64,000 nucleotides of DNA from Diorhabda sublineata (Eukaryota; Arthropoda; Insecta; Coleoptera; Chrysomelidae), in the NCBI RefSeq assembly GCF_026230105.1, contig NC_079482.1, positions 12,772,001 to 12,836,000 on the forward strand, in the 5' to 3' direction. The notes beneath the pieces were generated by a model. That model saw only the letters and a list, made by a program, of their open reading frames with translations, made no database searches and was not told the DNA's origin. The stretch's first letter is position 1; the number at the start of each line of letters is the position of its first letter. The position numbers and the translations under genes are program-made. Below, in pieces: positions 26,361 through 38,050 of this stretch.

Positions 26361-26741
26361 TTCTTTTATTCAATTTACGTTTCAAGTGTTATTTACTGTA
26401 TTTGGGCGCAGGACAAGTTTTGTGTTTAACATTTTGTGTAGTGTAGTCATATTTTATTATAACTTTTTATCCTGAAAGTGTCTCAATTTATATCGACAGA
26501 AGTCAATAGGGCACCAACTACTGTAGCTTTACGACCTAAAGTAGTTGCTAAATAAAAGATTATTCATAGTGGCGTATACCTTTTAGCCTTATACTAAAAT
26601 ACCGTTTTATGCTACCAAAAATCAGCAACTGCTACAGTCTAAGTGCTGTACAAGTTAACAAGTACGTGCAGCGCTCCTCACGCTTAGATATAAATAGGCG
26701 TGTGGGTAAAGTGGTTGAAGAACACGGTCATTTTCCAACCA
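26361..26741 (+). repeat. BEL/Pao 5' LTR, truncated at its 5' side
   Basis: Matches 32999-33378 of the 3' LTR from TTCTTTTATTCAATTTACG to TTTTCCAACCA. Sequence left of 26361 has no match to the first 176 bp of the 3' LTR. Confidence 0.9.
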
Positions 26742-26766
26742 TCTTTGTGGTCCTTCGAGCCGGATA
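26742..26766 (+). promoter_or_regulatory. probable BEL/Pao primer-binding-site region
   Basis: TGGTCCTTCGAGCCGGATAG follows the LTR end after TCTTTG; a TGG-starting run here is the expected tRNA-primed site, but I did not assign the tRNA. Confidence 0.5.
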
Positions 26767-27075
26767 GCAAAAAAGGTATTTACAGAGCCTTTCTTCATAC
26801 TATTCTTCGAGATTATATGCAATTGTCACAGAAAATTCAACTTCCTTCAAGATATTCAAGTTCCTGTGTCCCTAGGCAACAGTAATTTCCAGTATTCAAG
26901 GTAGGATCAAACCTTTAATCTTCCCAAGTGCATTGTGTGTTAAAAAAAAATCAATATATTGCTAGTTCATTAAATATTTCCAAATATTCGAACTCAATTT
27001 AGTATAATTTCAAGTTTCATTTGTAAAATTCCAATCTATTCTATTTCGTACAATTGCAAGTGAAATTTCCAAAAA

Positions 27076-28920
27076 ATGTCTCTGGAAAATTTAAAAACAC
27101 AGAGAAGATCTGTGAAATCTTCTATTACCAGAATGAATAACTGGATAACTTCCCAATCTACTGTTACAAATGAAACTGCATTTATGAATGAATGTATAAA
27201 CAGACGCGACAAGCTTGAAAAGTATTTCTTACAATATGAAAATATTCAAGGTCAAATTGAAATGCTTATTGAAAACTCTCAGGATGAATTATCAGATAAC
27301 GAAGACATGGACTTAGTTGAGAAAAAATACTTCACAACTAATTCTGAACTATCTAGAATGATTGATGAATTGACATCGAACGATAATTCAAACTCTCAGA
27401 GTAAAACTAATAATAATTGTAATATCGACGTCAAGTTACCTGATATTTCCTTGCCTAAATTTAAGGGTCAGACGTCAGAGTGGCCTTCATTCATTCAACT
27501 CTTTGAACATCTGATTATTTCTAACAATAGCTTAACAAATACCAAAAAAATTGCTATATTTAAAAGCTTCCCTTTCTAACGAGCCCTTGCAATTGATAGA
27601 CGATCTAGAACTTTGTGATGACAATTTTCAAATAGCTATAGATACTTTAAAACAAAGGTATGATTATCAAAGTGTTCTACTGTATAACTTAATTGATCAA
27701 ATATACCAACAAAAACCTGTGAGCAAAGCTTGCCCTACGCTTTTACGTGAAATAACGGCTAAAATGTATAAAATTATACAATCAATGTCAAAACTAAATT
27801 TAAATCCAAAACAGTTATTAGATTATATTCTTATTTTCTGGATAGATAAAAAACTAGATCTACCAACTCGTAAATTATTTGAACAAAGTAAAAAACAAGG
27901 TGAAATCCCGTCCCTTGAGAATTTTTTCGATTTTTTGAAACAACGTAGTGGTATTCTAGAGCGCACTCAAAATATTCAAGCTTCTACTTCTAATTCAAAT
28001 GATACTAAACAAAAGTTTAGTCCCAAATATTCGAAAACAACTGCTCACGTGAATTCTATGATTCCTACAAACAGTCAATCAGATTGTTATTATTGTAAAA
28101 ATGCTTCACATCGTATCTATACGTGTGAATCATTTAAAAATTTGTCTATCAGTGATAAATATAAATTCATACATTCGAATAATCTCTGTAAAAACTGTCT
28201 AGGAGGTCGCCACATCACAAGGGATTGTAAATCTCTAAAATCTTGTTCAATATGTCAAAAAAGACATCATACTTATCTCCATTCTGACTCTTTCCGTGCA
28301 AATGATAATGCACATAATAATAATAATGGTTCTATTTCCCAAAACCGTTATAACAACTCACAATCTATTCACTCCAATGTACATACGACAAATGGTCAAC
28401 ATCCTCACACCAAATCGATAAATAATCGAAATAATAACTTTAATCGTCAAATTGACGAAAATTTACATTCTCAACAGGCTACTGATAATCGACAAAATCC
28501 TTCTAGACCACAGAAGAATTATGATAATGCTGAAACCAACGAAAACTCACAAGATAATAATTCTAACGTATCTGCTATACAAACACAATCCTTATCTGCT
28601 CTATCCACTGAATGCCACGTGCTTCTAGCTACGGCTAAAATAATTATGTATGACTCTCACAATAACCCATTTAAAACTACTATTCTGTTAGACAACGGTT
28701 CCCAAAACTCATTTGTTTCACAAGAACTAGTAAATAAACTACAATTGAAAACGTTTGAAAAAACACTGCAAATTTCCGGCATATCACAAACAGTATCAAC
28801 CACAAATAAAATGGTTCATATAAAAATTCTTTCCACATTCCAATCCGATCAAACACTTTGAAATACCTTGTGCAGTATTGCCAAAAATTACTTGCAAATT
28901 ACCACAAGTAAAAATTAACG
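27076..28920 (+). pseudogene. BEL/Pao gag and start of pol (zinc knuckles, protease active site)
   Basis: The first ORF (27076-27579) has a helical N-terminus (SLENLKTQRRSVKSSITRMN) and the start of the DUF1759 gag domain (ISLPKFKGQTSEWPSFIQLF). A frameshift near 27565 moves the rest of DUF1759 into the second ORF (27551-28861). That ORF then shows two CX2CX4HX4C knuckles (CYYCKNASHRIYTC and CKNCLGGRHITRDC), a third partial one (CSICQKRHH), an Asn/Gln/His-rich linker and the protease motif ILLDNGSQNSFVS. The usual DSG/DTG triad reads DNG here. A second frameshift near 28860 displaces the rest of the protease. Conservation is otherwise good, so inactivation looks recent. Confidence 0.85.
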
Positions 28921-28998
28921 TAAGCCAGCTACGTCTGCCTACTGATATTATTCTAGCCAATTCAGAATTTAACATACCATCGGAGATTCACATTCTAG

Positions 28999-30823
28999 TT
29001 GGGGCCGATTTATATTACACCAGGTATCATAGATCTCGATAAAAAAGTACCTAGTTTAGAAAATACTAGCTTAGGCTGGATAATTGCTGGAACTATTCCA
29101 AACAGTGCTTCTTTTAATTCCGTGAATCTTCAAAATAATGATTCCGTGTTTACAAGCTGTAATCATATTTCTATATCGAACAAAGACCTAAGTTCATCTC
29201 TTTCTAAATTTTGGGAACAGGAGGAAATTCCTTCTAAGAGTATTCTCTCGTCTGACGACGAACTAGCGGAAACTATTTTTCAAAATTCCACACAAATTCT
29301 GGAAAACGGCAGGTTCCAAGTCAATTTCCCGTTGAAATCTGAAAAAGAACACCATAAACTCAGTGAATCATTTCTGATCGCTAAAAGGCGATTTTTCTCG
29401 CTCGAAAATAGAATCCATAAAAATCCAGAATTATTTTCTGAATATAGTAAATTTATTTCTGAATATGTAAACTTGGGACATGCAAAATATGTCACTCTTA
29501 ACCTCACTAATTCAAAAAACGAATTCAAATATTTTATCCCACACTTATGCGTAATTCGTGAACAAAGTATATCTACAAAACTTCGTGTTGTCTTTGATTC
29601 TAGTTGCCCTACCTCAACAGGTGTTTCTTTAAATGATATAACTTTGAAAGGGTACCAGGTGCAACCAGATCTATTCGATATTCTTTGCCGTTTCAGGCTA
29701 AATAAGTTTGCGATAACTTCTGACGTACAAAAAATGTTTCGGTCAAATTTCTATAAACACAGAACATCGTTTTTTACAAAATATATTATGGCGAGAAAAT
29801 CCTCAACAACCCCTGCAGTGCATTGAGTTATCAACTCTAACTTATGGTTGCAATTTCTTTCCGTTTGTAGCGACAAGAGTATTGCAAGAGATTGCAAATA
29901 ATAACAGTTCCAATTTCTCTTTAACGGCAAACGCCCTCATATCCGAAACTTACATGGATGATATAATTTCAGGTACAAATTCTGAACATGAATTGATAAA
30001 ATTAATTCAAGAATTAAAAATTGTATTAGGAAATCACGGGTTCAATTTACATAAGCGAGCCTCAAATAACTCAAACGTTCTCGCTGAAATTTCTGATTCA
30101 AACAATTATTCTTTCTTACATAATCCTGAAAAAAGCATTAGTCTTGATTTAGAAAATTCTCAAAATAAAGTTCTAGGCCTAAATTGGATCCCAGCTTCTG
30201 ATAATTTGAACATTTCTGTCCCCACTACCTTTTCAATATTCCCCGCAACCAAGAGAAAAATTCTCTCAACCATATCGCGATGTTTCAATCCTCTTGGACT
30301 TTATAATCCCATAATATTGTCTGGAAAACTTTTGGTCAAACAATTATGGCAAGCTAAACTTGACTGGGACACAGAGATATCAGATCCAGTCATACTGGAA
30401 AAATGGCATACATTCGTAAACAATCTTCCTAAGCTATCTCAATTAACTATTCCAAGATTCATTTTTTTGGACAAATCTATCAATCTCATCGAAATGCATG
30501 GTTTCTCAGACGCGAGTCTGAAAGCTTTTGGCGCATGCGTGTATTTACGAACCATTTATTCTGACAATTCTGTTTCCTGTAATTTAATTTCGGCAAAATC
30601 GCGTGTATCCCCCGTTTCTACCACAATTACACTTCCTCGGCTAGAATTATCAGCCATGCTCCTACTGTCTAATTTAGTGGACAAAATTTATAAAAACTTT
30701 CAAACAAAGATTAATATTATTTCTGTAAATCTCTGGTCCGACAGCCAGATCGCTTTATGCTGGCGCAATGGTGAACCCAGCCGTTGGACTTACCTAACAG
30801 AGTTGCTAAAATTCAAGCCATAA
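28999..30823 (+). pseudogene. BEL/Pao pol: protease end, reverse transcriptase, RNase H
   Basis: Before 29010 a different frame ends in IHILVGADLYY, the conserved G-A-D block at the protease end. The frame from 28999 goes on with ITPGIIDLDKK and LGWIIAGTIP. RT blocks follow: RVVFDSSCPTSTGVSLND (about 29585-29640), FAITSDVQKMFRS and, after a frameshift near 29820, LTYGCNFFPFVATRVLQEI and the catalytic YMDD at 29951-29962. RNase H is seen as MHGFSDASLKAFGACVY (about 30494) and LWSDSQIALCW (about 30730). The frame breaks again near 30790. Host cells copy such elements in cytoplasmic particles; this copy cannot encode an intact polyprotein. Confidence 0.88.
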
Positions 30824-31428
30824 CTAAAGATCATTCATGGAGGTATGTAAATACTATCGATAATCCCGCTGATTTGGTGTCACGTGGCACTAGCGCAAAT
30901 AATTTAATTTCTAATAAAGTTTGGTGGCATGGACCGAAATTTCTATCAAATCCCACTCTCGATTTATCAAAATTTGATAATTTTGCATACCCAAACCTTC
31001 ATCTTTCTGACATTCCCGAAACAAAAACTGTCGTCATGACTACCCCAACAGAAGAAAATTTTCTTTTAACTTTATTTTCTAAATTTCCCTGTTATAAGAA
31101 GTTGCAAAGAACAATGGCGTACGTACATAGGTTCATCAGAAATTGTAAGAATTCGAACAAATTTTCTGGTCCTTTGACAGTATCCGAATTGAGCAAATCT
31201 GAAATCTTTATAATCAAGACCCTACAACAAACTAAATTTCAAAAGGAAATTAATGAGATTAAACAGAATAAAATTTTATCTGATAAGCAAATAAATAAGC
31301 TGAAACCTTTTTTAGACGATAAAGGAATGCTTCGAGTCGGTGGACGTCTTGCTAACGCTGACCTTTCTTTTAACCAAAAATATCCATTACTTCTGTCGTC
31401 AAAAAATATAACTGATATAAATGATTAA
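30784..31428 (+). pseudogene. BEL/Pao pol: connection between RNase H and integrase
   Basis: The frame carries NRVAKIQAITKDHSWRYVNT, then NPADLVSRGTSANNL and VWWHGPKFLS, the conserved BEL/Pao tether after RNase H. It ends with FLDDKGMLRVGGRLANADLS and the YPLLLSS block before integrase. A 1-nt change near 30790 separates it from RNase H, and another near 31425 separates it from the integrase frame, which overlaps it by 8 bases. Confidence 0.85.
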
Positions 31429-32566
31429 AGGTGAACATGAAAGGCTTGGACACGCTGGAGCTCAAACAGTGTTGTACAATTTTCGACTAAATTTCTGGCC
31501 ATTAAATGGTTTAAAAATTACCAAAAAGCTTATTCGAAGCTGTCATAAGTGTTTTCGTTTTTCAACTAAGCCATATACACAAATTATGGCAGACCTTCCA
31601 CGAGATAGAGTCATCCCTGCTCGACCGTTTCAAAAAACAGGACTGGACTTTGGTGGGCCATTTCTCATAAAATCTTCCAAATTACGAAAAGCTCCCTTGG
31701 TGAAATGCTATATTGCGCTTTTCTTATGTTTTGTCACTAAAGCTATTCACATTGAAGCTGTTACTTCTTTATCAACTGAAGCCTTTATCTTGACCCTAAA
31801 ACGGTTCATTTCCCGTCGTGGCAAACCTGCCAAAATTTATTCCGACAACGCCACTAATTTTCAGGGCGCCGATAACACTTTTAGAGATTTAGAAATATTT
31901 TTCAAAAATCAAAATAATATTGATTCTATTCAAAATTTTTTATCGCATTCCAAAATTGAATGGAAATTCACACCTCCTAGAGCGCCACATTTTGGAGGAA
32001 TATGGGAAAGCGGAATAAAAAGCTCGAAAAAGTTCATGTCAAAAATTCTTGGAGACTCCAAATTAGCATATGAAGAGTTCTCTACAATTCTAGCCCAAAT
32101 AGAGGCAATTTTAAATAGCAGACCTATATCACCATTATTTAATGACCCTTCTGACTTGGAATGTTTGACCCCAGGTCATTTTCTTATCGGCGCTAGCCTA
32201 ACTTCCTTTCCTGAAAAAGATAATACCACCATCCCTGAAAATCGGCTGTCACTATGGCAACAATGTACAAAGTTACAACAACAATTCTGGCGCCGCTGGT
32301 CGACTGAATACTTGAATCAATTACAAAATCGACCAAAGTGGCTTAAGTCTTTCCCTAATCTGAAAGTTGATTCTTTAGTTCTTCTTAAAAAGGATATGCT
32401 ACCCCCTCTACAGTGGTCTACAGGAAGAATCATCGAAACAATGCCGGGGCCTGATGGGAATGTGAGGGTAGTAAAAGTTAAAAGAGCAACTGGTATATAC
32501 ACCAGAGCCATCTCTAAAATAGTCCCTTTTCCTGAGTCTGATGAGTCACTTCTCGGTGAAAAGTGA
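31421..32566 (+). pseudogene. BEL/Pao integrase domain, uninterrupted
   Basis: This 381-codon frame is the best preserved part. An HHCC zinc-binding domain uses H6, H11, C41 and C44 (HERLGH ... CHKC). The catalytic triad is visible as D76 (GLDFGGPF), D142 (YSDNATNF) and E196 (GIWESGIK). Then come LNSRPISPLF, LTPGHFLIGASL and the C-terminal LWQQCTKLQQQFWRRW and WSTGRIIETMPGPDG...VKVKRATGIY blocks (DUF5641). All key residues of the integrase are present, but it is cut off from the rest of pol by the upstream frameshift, so it lacks a natural start of translation. Confidence 0.92.
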
Positions 32567-32810
32567 CTGATATTCAACATAGGCTTGTAAGTTATATGAA
32601 CCACCTTGTTGTTTACATTTTTTTAGTAGTTACATTGGTTACTAGAATGTAGTTTCCAATAGGAATCGTTAATTTTTCTTAATATTATAAAATGCATTGA
32701 ATTCCCTTTCTCGATTTTTAATTTTTACCGTGCGATATTGACATGCTTACAAACATTTTAATGCTATTTCAGTCCCATTTATCGAGCATTTTGAAACTTT
32801 TCAAGTTTCA

Positions 32811-32822
32811 AGGGGCCCAATA
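32811..32822 (+). promoter_or_regulatory. BEL/Pao polypurine tract
   Basis: AAGGGGCCCAATA immediately precedes the TGTGCGAG start of the 3' LTR. An alternative purine-rich run (AAAAAAATGGGAGTGAG, about 32921-32940) is less likely. Confidence 0.55.
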
Positions 32823-33378
32823 TGTGCGAGAATTATATTCTCAAACCAATGAATGATCATTCGATTTTAGAATCGATGATCTTTCAAAAATGATTAATAA
32901 ATTTACGACTACCTGATCTCAAAAAAAAATGGGAGTGAGTTGTCAGTGCATTTAAAAATGAAAAGTCAAAATTAATTTCTCTTGATGAATTAACATAGTT
33001 CTTTTATTCAATTTACGTTTCAAGTGTTATTTACTGTATTTGAGCGCAGGACAAGTTTTGTGTTTAACATTTTGTGTAGTGTAGTCATATTTTCTTATAA
33101 CTTTTTATCCTGAAAGTGTCTCAATTTATATCGACAGAAGGCAATAAGGCACCAACTACTGTAGCTTTACGACCTAAAGTAGTTGCTAAATAAAAGATTA
33201 TTCATAGTGGCGTATATCTTTTAGCCTTATACTAAAATACCGTTTTGTGCTACCAAAAATCAGCAACTGCTACAGTCTAAGTGCTGTACAGTTAACAAGT
33301 ACGTGCAGCGCTCCTCACGCTTAGATATAAATAGGCGTGTGGGTAAAGTGGTTGAAGAACACGGTCATTTTCCAACCA
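32823..33378 (+). repeat. BEL/Pao 3' LTR (about 556 bp)
   Basis: Starts TGTGCGAGAA after the polypurine tract and ends TTTTCCAACCA, giving TG...CA ends. It contains AATAAA (near 33190) usable for polyadenylation. Positions 32999-33378 match the 5' LTR. Confidence 0.8.
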
Positions 33379-34421
33379 AAAATAATAGTATAGTAAGTTC
33401 ATCTAATATTTTGAGCAGTATTCATAAAGATACCCCTTATTATTTTTTGTATAGACAAACCTAGCATCTATTATACATCTGACAAAAGGGTTATAAACAC
33501 AGAAAAACTATAAAGATATAAACGTGAAATATGAAGGTTGTAAATTGAGTTTGGAATTTGAAATATACATAAAACATTCAGAAAATGAAAAATATCTCGT
33601 TCTGGGTTAGGATCTGTCGTCGATAGGAATCAGAACGAAATAATCGGGCTATGTTCTATGATATGATCTTTTTTACTTTATTACGTCGTAGTATTCCGTA
33701 TTTGTTTAAGTTGAGAACATTACATCCTAGAATTGGAGAAATAGAAAGAGATTTATGAAATAAATTAGTCCACTTCAAATTTCCCAAGTTCTTCTAAATT
33801 TAGACCATACTGAAAATGTCATTTACTACTATCACCCCACCAACAATTACACAATTAGAAGACGATGACTTTGACATTAAATCTCACGCAGATGATGTGG
33901 TGGTAGTAATAAATAATACCTTACCCATAATTTTCATCGAAACAACCTTGATTTTCAACAATTTTAGTAGATCCTTGTTGATTATTGGTCGGAAGTGGAT
34001 TACTGATGATTTATTATGCATCAATTTGCAATAGGCGTACAAAAAATGTGAATTGAAACTTTTTTCAAATAATTCAGTCGATTAGAATCATATTTAGCAG
34101 CTGCACCTGTAAAACCTACTTTCTCAAAAAGCTTCCTGATTCTCCTAATTGAAGTTTTGGTCATTTAGTCGCGATTCGAATATGTATATTTTAATAATGA
34201 AAAAGTTACTACCTTCAACTCTCTAATTCTTAAACCATTTTATTTGTTATCTTAAATTATGAATACTGTATTTTTAGTAGAAAATACTTATGGCTTCTCA
34301 ACTTAATTTTGGTATTTATAAAAATATAATCTGACATTGACAACTTTGTTTACAAACATTTTCCATTGACATTGAAATTATTAACAGTTACATTGAAGTT
34401 TAATGTTAATTTTTTCTGTCC
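33379..34421. other. no recognised content
   Basis: AT-rich spacer. A 72-codon frame at 33816 contains HADDVVVVINNT, loosely like a LINE YADDVVV box, but without flanking RT blocks. Confidence 0.45.
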
Positions 34422-35344
34422 TTGTTCCGAGACTGCATCTCCGGTGCTTTGAGCAATGAATTGTTTTACCCTAGGCAGGTTGCTAACCTTACCTGGGAAC
34501 CCTCCTCCTTGATCCGGGCTTGGGATCGGCACCGGCACTTTGCTGGGCTACTCAATCCACCCAGCCTGTACCGGAGGCGGAGAAAAATTAACATCTTATG
34601 CTATGCCGATGACGCCGTACTCATTGCAGAATCAGAAAACGGTCTACAAAGAATGTTACATGCCTTTAGCAAACGCGCAGAAAATTTAAATATGGAAATT
34701 TCAACAAGCAAGACAAAATGCATGACCATAGCTAAGGAACCTCTGCGCTGCAAATTAACAATAGAGAACACCACTATAGACCAAATCATGTATTTCGAAT
34801 ACTTAGGATGCAAAATAACAAGCGCAGGATTCCTTGAAGATGAAGTGAGGAGACAAGTGAACAAAGCAGCTACAGTATCGGGACATCTTAAGCAACCAAT
34901 TTGGAGAAATAAACGCCTCAGTATACCATGCAAATCCAGAATCTACAAAACATGTGTGCGACCAATTACAACATGCGGAGCAGAAACAAGGGTAGAAACG
35001 TCGGTAACAAAGAGGATACTAAGAACAACAGAAATGAAAACGCTAAGAACTCTACACTGAATGACAGACAAAGAAATACCGACATAAGGGAAAAATGCGA
35101 AACAGACGACATTGTCAGATGAGTGAGAAAAAAAAAGAGAATGGAACCAGTATTCAATTCAACAGAATGACCACAGATAGAATAGCAAAAATCGTATGTA
35201 ACAACATCCCACACGGAAGAAGACCTGTTGGACGACCACCAAAGCGATGGCGGGACAGTTGGCAATCAACCTCACAGGAACTACTGCAGAGAAACCGGAA
35301 CTGAACAGGCGCTACGCCTTCTACACGATGATGATGATGATGAT
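34422..35344 (+). pseudogene. LINE reverse transcriptase 3' end with (GAT)n tail
   Basis: From about 34590 the frame gives CYADDAVLIAESENGLQRML (the catalytic YADD box), then NMEISTSKTKCMTIA, MYFEYLGCKITSAGF (the FxYLG block) and VRRQVNKAATVSGHL. After frame changes it ends GRRPVGRPPKRWRDSW, the C-terminal block of RTE-like and related LINEs, with stop at 35302-35304. The copy closes with (GAT)6 at 35327-35344, the microsatellite tail typical of RTE-type elements. The first 165 bp of the open frame (34422-34586) are GC-rich and encode no RT block, so the element is 5'-truncated and fused in frame to unrelated sequence. Confidence 0.8.
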
Positions 35345-35950
35345 ACATTGAAGTTTATAAAATAGAATTCTAAATTTTACTCAAGTTGTAAAGATATTTT
35401 TTATAATTGATAGCTTTCTCGTTTCTGTACATACCAACTTTTTGTAAAACTGTTTTGTAATTGACTCTATTTCATGGATAATTTGAATAAATGTATTATT
35501 ACAAACTCTCCTCTGGTAGAAAGTGTGAAGGCAGTCTTGTTCTAATATGTTTTCTTACTTATTATGTTTTCGTACATGTTTTTATAAAGATAATTTCTAA
35601 GAAGGCCTTTTTGTTTGTGCACGGTATTTTAGAGATCTAAAGAATCCGTAAGATCTAGAAAGTGATTTTAATATATAAAGCGGAAGTTAGCCTTGTGTAA
35701 ATAAACAATTTGATGGCGAAAACATCGGGACAATGACAATAACAACAAAATGGAACGAAACGGTGCTTTTTTTTAAATAAGATGTTGAGAATATTCGTGA
35801 ATAGTTTAACGTCTTGTGATTAAAAACTATTTACATAAATAGCTAAGAGACTACGTGAATTGAAAGTAATGGATCTAAAAGCAGAATTGGATATCCGATA
35901 AGAAAAATGAATTGGTAAAAATATTCAAAGTGGCACTGTAAACTGACGGC
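35345..35950. other. no recognised content
   Basis: Short spacer, possibly holding the unrecognised LTR of the following Ty3/gypsy relic. Confidence 0.4.
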
Positions 35951-38050
35951 TTTGATCCAGAAAAAAACTTCCAACTTAATCTCGTCGAATTCTGCTAATA
36001 TGGACGAGAGGATTTTGACCATAGAGAACGATACTTCTACTAAAATGGACGAAAAGATTACGACTATATTTCAACCATTAAGAACGACATTCTGTGGATA
36101 TTTCTGTGGAGTTAGAGGAAAAAATAGAAGATTAAGGATACAAGATATTTCAGATAGAACATATAAAACCTGCAATCCACAAACATAGCACAAGATGGAA
36201 GACATGGACAATTTTTCCCGTTACTGAATACACTTTTTACATTACCACACTCACAATTATACTTATTTGTCTTTGTTATCAAAACACACGTCAGTAGTGG
36301 TGATGTGAACAGTGTGAACAGTATGATTTTCACCGACGGTTCCAAAAATTACAACCTAGTTTTGCTCGGAACAAGACCCTAAAGTTTAACTGTAAGACTT
36401 CATGGACCAATAGTTTGAGGTAGCCGCTAAAGTGAAAATTTGAGCCGATAAGGAAAAAGTATAGAACGTAACTATCGCACTGTGAGAAGACGCCTTAGAT
36501 GTATTCCAATGATATCTCTTAAAGAAACTGAAGACTTCGAGCAGAATAACCTTGATAGGTATCTTGACAGCTCTTGCTCTGGAATATGAAGCTGCCACGC
36601 AGGCTTCGGGATATAACAAGGTTAGAACCATTCAAGAAGGAGACAAGAACAAACTTGAACTAGATAAACGGTTTGATTAACAAGAACCCTAAAAATATCA
36701 GATGCTGGACTTTTGGAAAGCTAGGGCATGTAGTAGTTCGTAGAAGTGTCCTAGAGCTCTCGCAAACAAAGAACCTCAGCCACAGGAAAACTAGAAGGGT
36801 CGTTTAAGAGGGGCCAGCACCAACCCAGGATCGTTCCAAAGACCTTCTCATAGTGATATCTCATCTTAGATATCGTAGACAGTGTATATGTGTATGGAGA
36901 ATTGGAGAAGAGATTGGGATTGAATATACTGTGCTGGTAGATTCTGGGTTGACTAGAATTATTATAAGGCCAGAAATAAAAAATTCCAAGAAGGAGCTTT
37001 TACCAACCAAACATCAACTGCGGGTCGCCACAGGTGAGAATACCAACGTTCACGGGGAGATATAAATCCAATTGGGAATTGGTGCAGAAAAGTTCCCGCA
37101 TAACGTAATGATAGCTGACATCGAAAAAGACGTGAATCTGGGAATGGACGTAATGAATCTACATGGTTGGACTTTAGAAATAGAGCCGTTATAGTGGGTT
37201 CTGAAGAGGTATTCCCTCATCCATTTTAAAGTGACACTGTGTTGACAGCTCTATAGGAAGATATTGTTTCGTCGCACGAAATAGAACCATGATAATGATA
37301 ATAGCGCGGCTAACACCGTTTACGATGAAGCCATGATACCACGACGGAGAGGTTGGCAAAGGAATACGAATTGGAAAATGATTATTTACGTCGGCGAAGG
37401 AGATCCCAGTACGTTTTATAAACTTAAACGATTAACCAATTATCATTAATAAGGTAACCAGGTTTGGATCCTCTATAGCAGTGATGTCTATAGTTGCTAA
37501 AAACGACCACTGATAAAACCTAAGACCGATTCAAACAGATGATATCAGTAGGTGGTAAATTCTTGAATTGAGCTGAGAAAAGAAGAATGAGGGAATTTCT
37601 CTTGCATGAAAGAAGAGAGACGAAGCTCAAAGAATAATTCGTGAAATGGGAGACGATAAAGTAATATAACCGTTAATCAGTCCATATGTGTCTCCAGTAG
37701 TTCTCGTTAAGAAAAAGGATTGAACTACGAGATTTTGCGTGGACTATCATCAGTTAAACAACGTCATGAACCCAAAAGATAAAGAGAAGATTGCTTTTAC
37801 CACCGGACCTGGTTTATGGAAATTCAAGGTCAAGCTATTCCGGCTTGAGCAAGGTGGGATAATAGGAACATGCAGGAGTGAGTTTATTCTCGGGAAATTT
37901 GCCGCAATACTCTCCAACGTTTTTCGAAAAGGAAAGTTATGCAAAAACCAGATGCTATTTAAAATTGAATCGATCTTTCGCACAATTTGAAATAACATCA
38001 CACACCTAAAAAAAAAACATACTTGCGATTTTGTAGAAGCAGCTTTAGAC
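35950..38050 (+). pseudogene. Ty3/gypsy retrotransposon relic: gag, protease and RT fragments
   Basis: Gag N-terminus at about 36000-36100 shows the repeat MDERILTIENDTSTKMDEK. Capsid-like sequence is at 36415-36680 (QFEVAAKVKI, ADKEKV, EDALDVFQ). A degenerate zinc knuckle near 36703 reads CWTFGKLGHVVV and has lost its second and last Cys. Protease YTVLVDSGLTRIIIRPE has its DSG at 36940-36948, followed by NLGMDVMNLHGW near 37140. RT motifs are VSPVVLVKKKD (about 37690), TRFCVDYHQLNNV (about 37730) and AFTTGPGLWKFKVK (about 37795). Most of RT, RNase H and integrase are missing and stops are frequent. This is an old, clearly dead copy. Confidence 0.8.

Larger units (their letters stand above)
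26361..33378 (+). mobile_element. BEL/Pao LTR retrotransposon, 5'-truncated LTR, inactivated
   Basis: A 7-kb element in canonical BEL/Pao order: LTR, primer-site region, gag with zinc knuckles, aspartic protease, reverse transcriptase, RNase H, integrase, polypurine tract, LTR. No envelope ORF is present. The two LTR copies differ over about 380 bp by six substitutions and one 1-nt indel (by eye), which suggests recent insertion. Even so, the coding region carries at least five frameshifts, and the 5' LTR lacks its first 176 bp. No target-site duplication can be tested because of the 5' truncation. Confidence 0.9.

Noticed and set aside
32317..32604. 95-codon minus-strand frame
   Set aside because: Shadow of the BEL/Pao integrase C-terminus.
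33816..34034. HADDVVVVINNT, similar to a LINE YADDVVV box
   Set aside because: No other reverse-transcriptase block is readable before or after it, so chance similarity is as likely.
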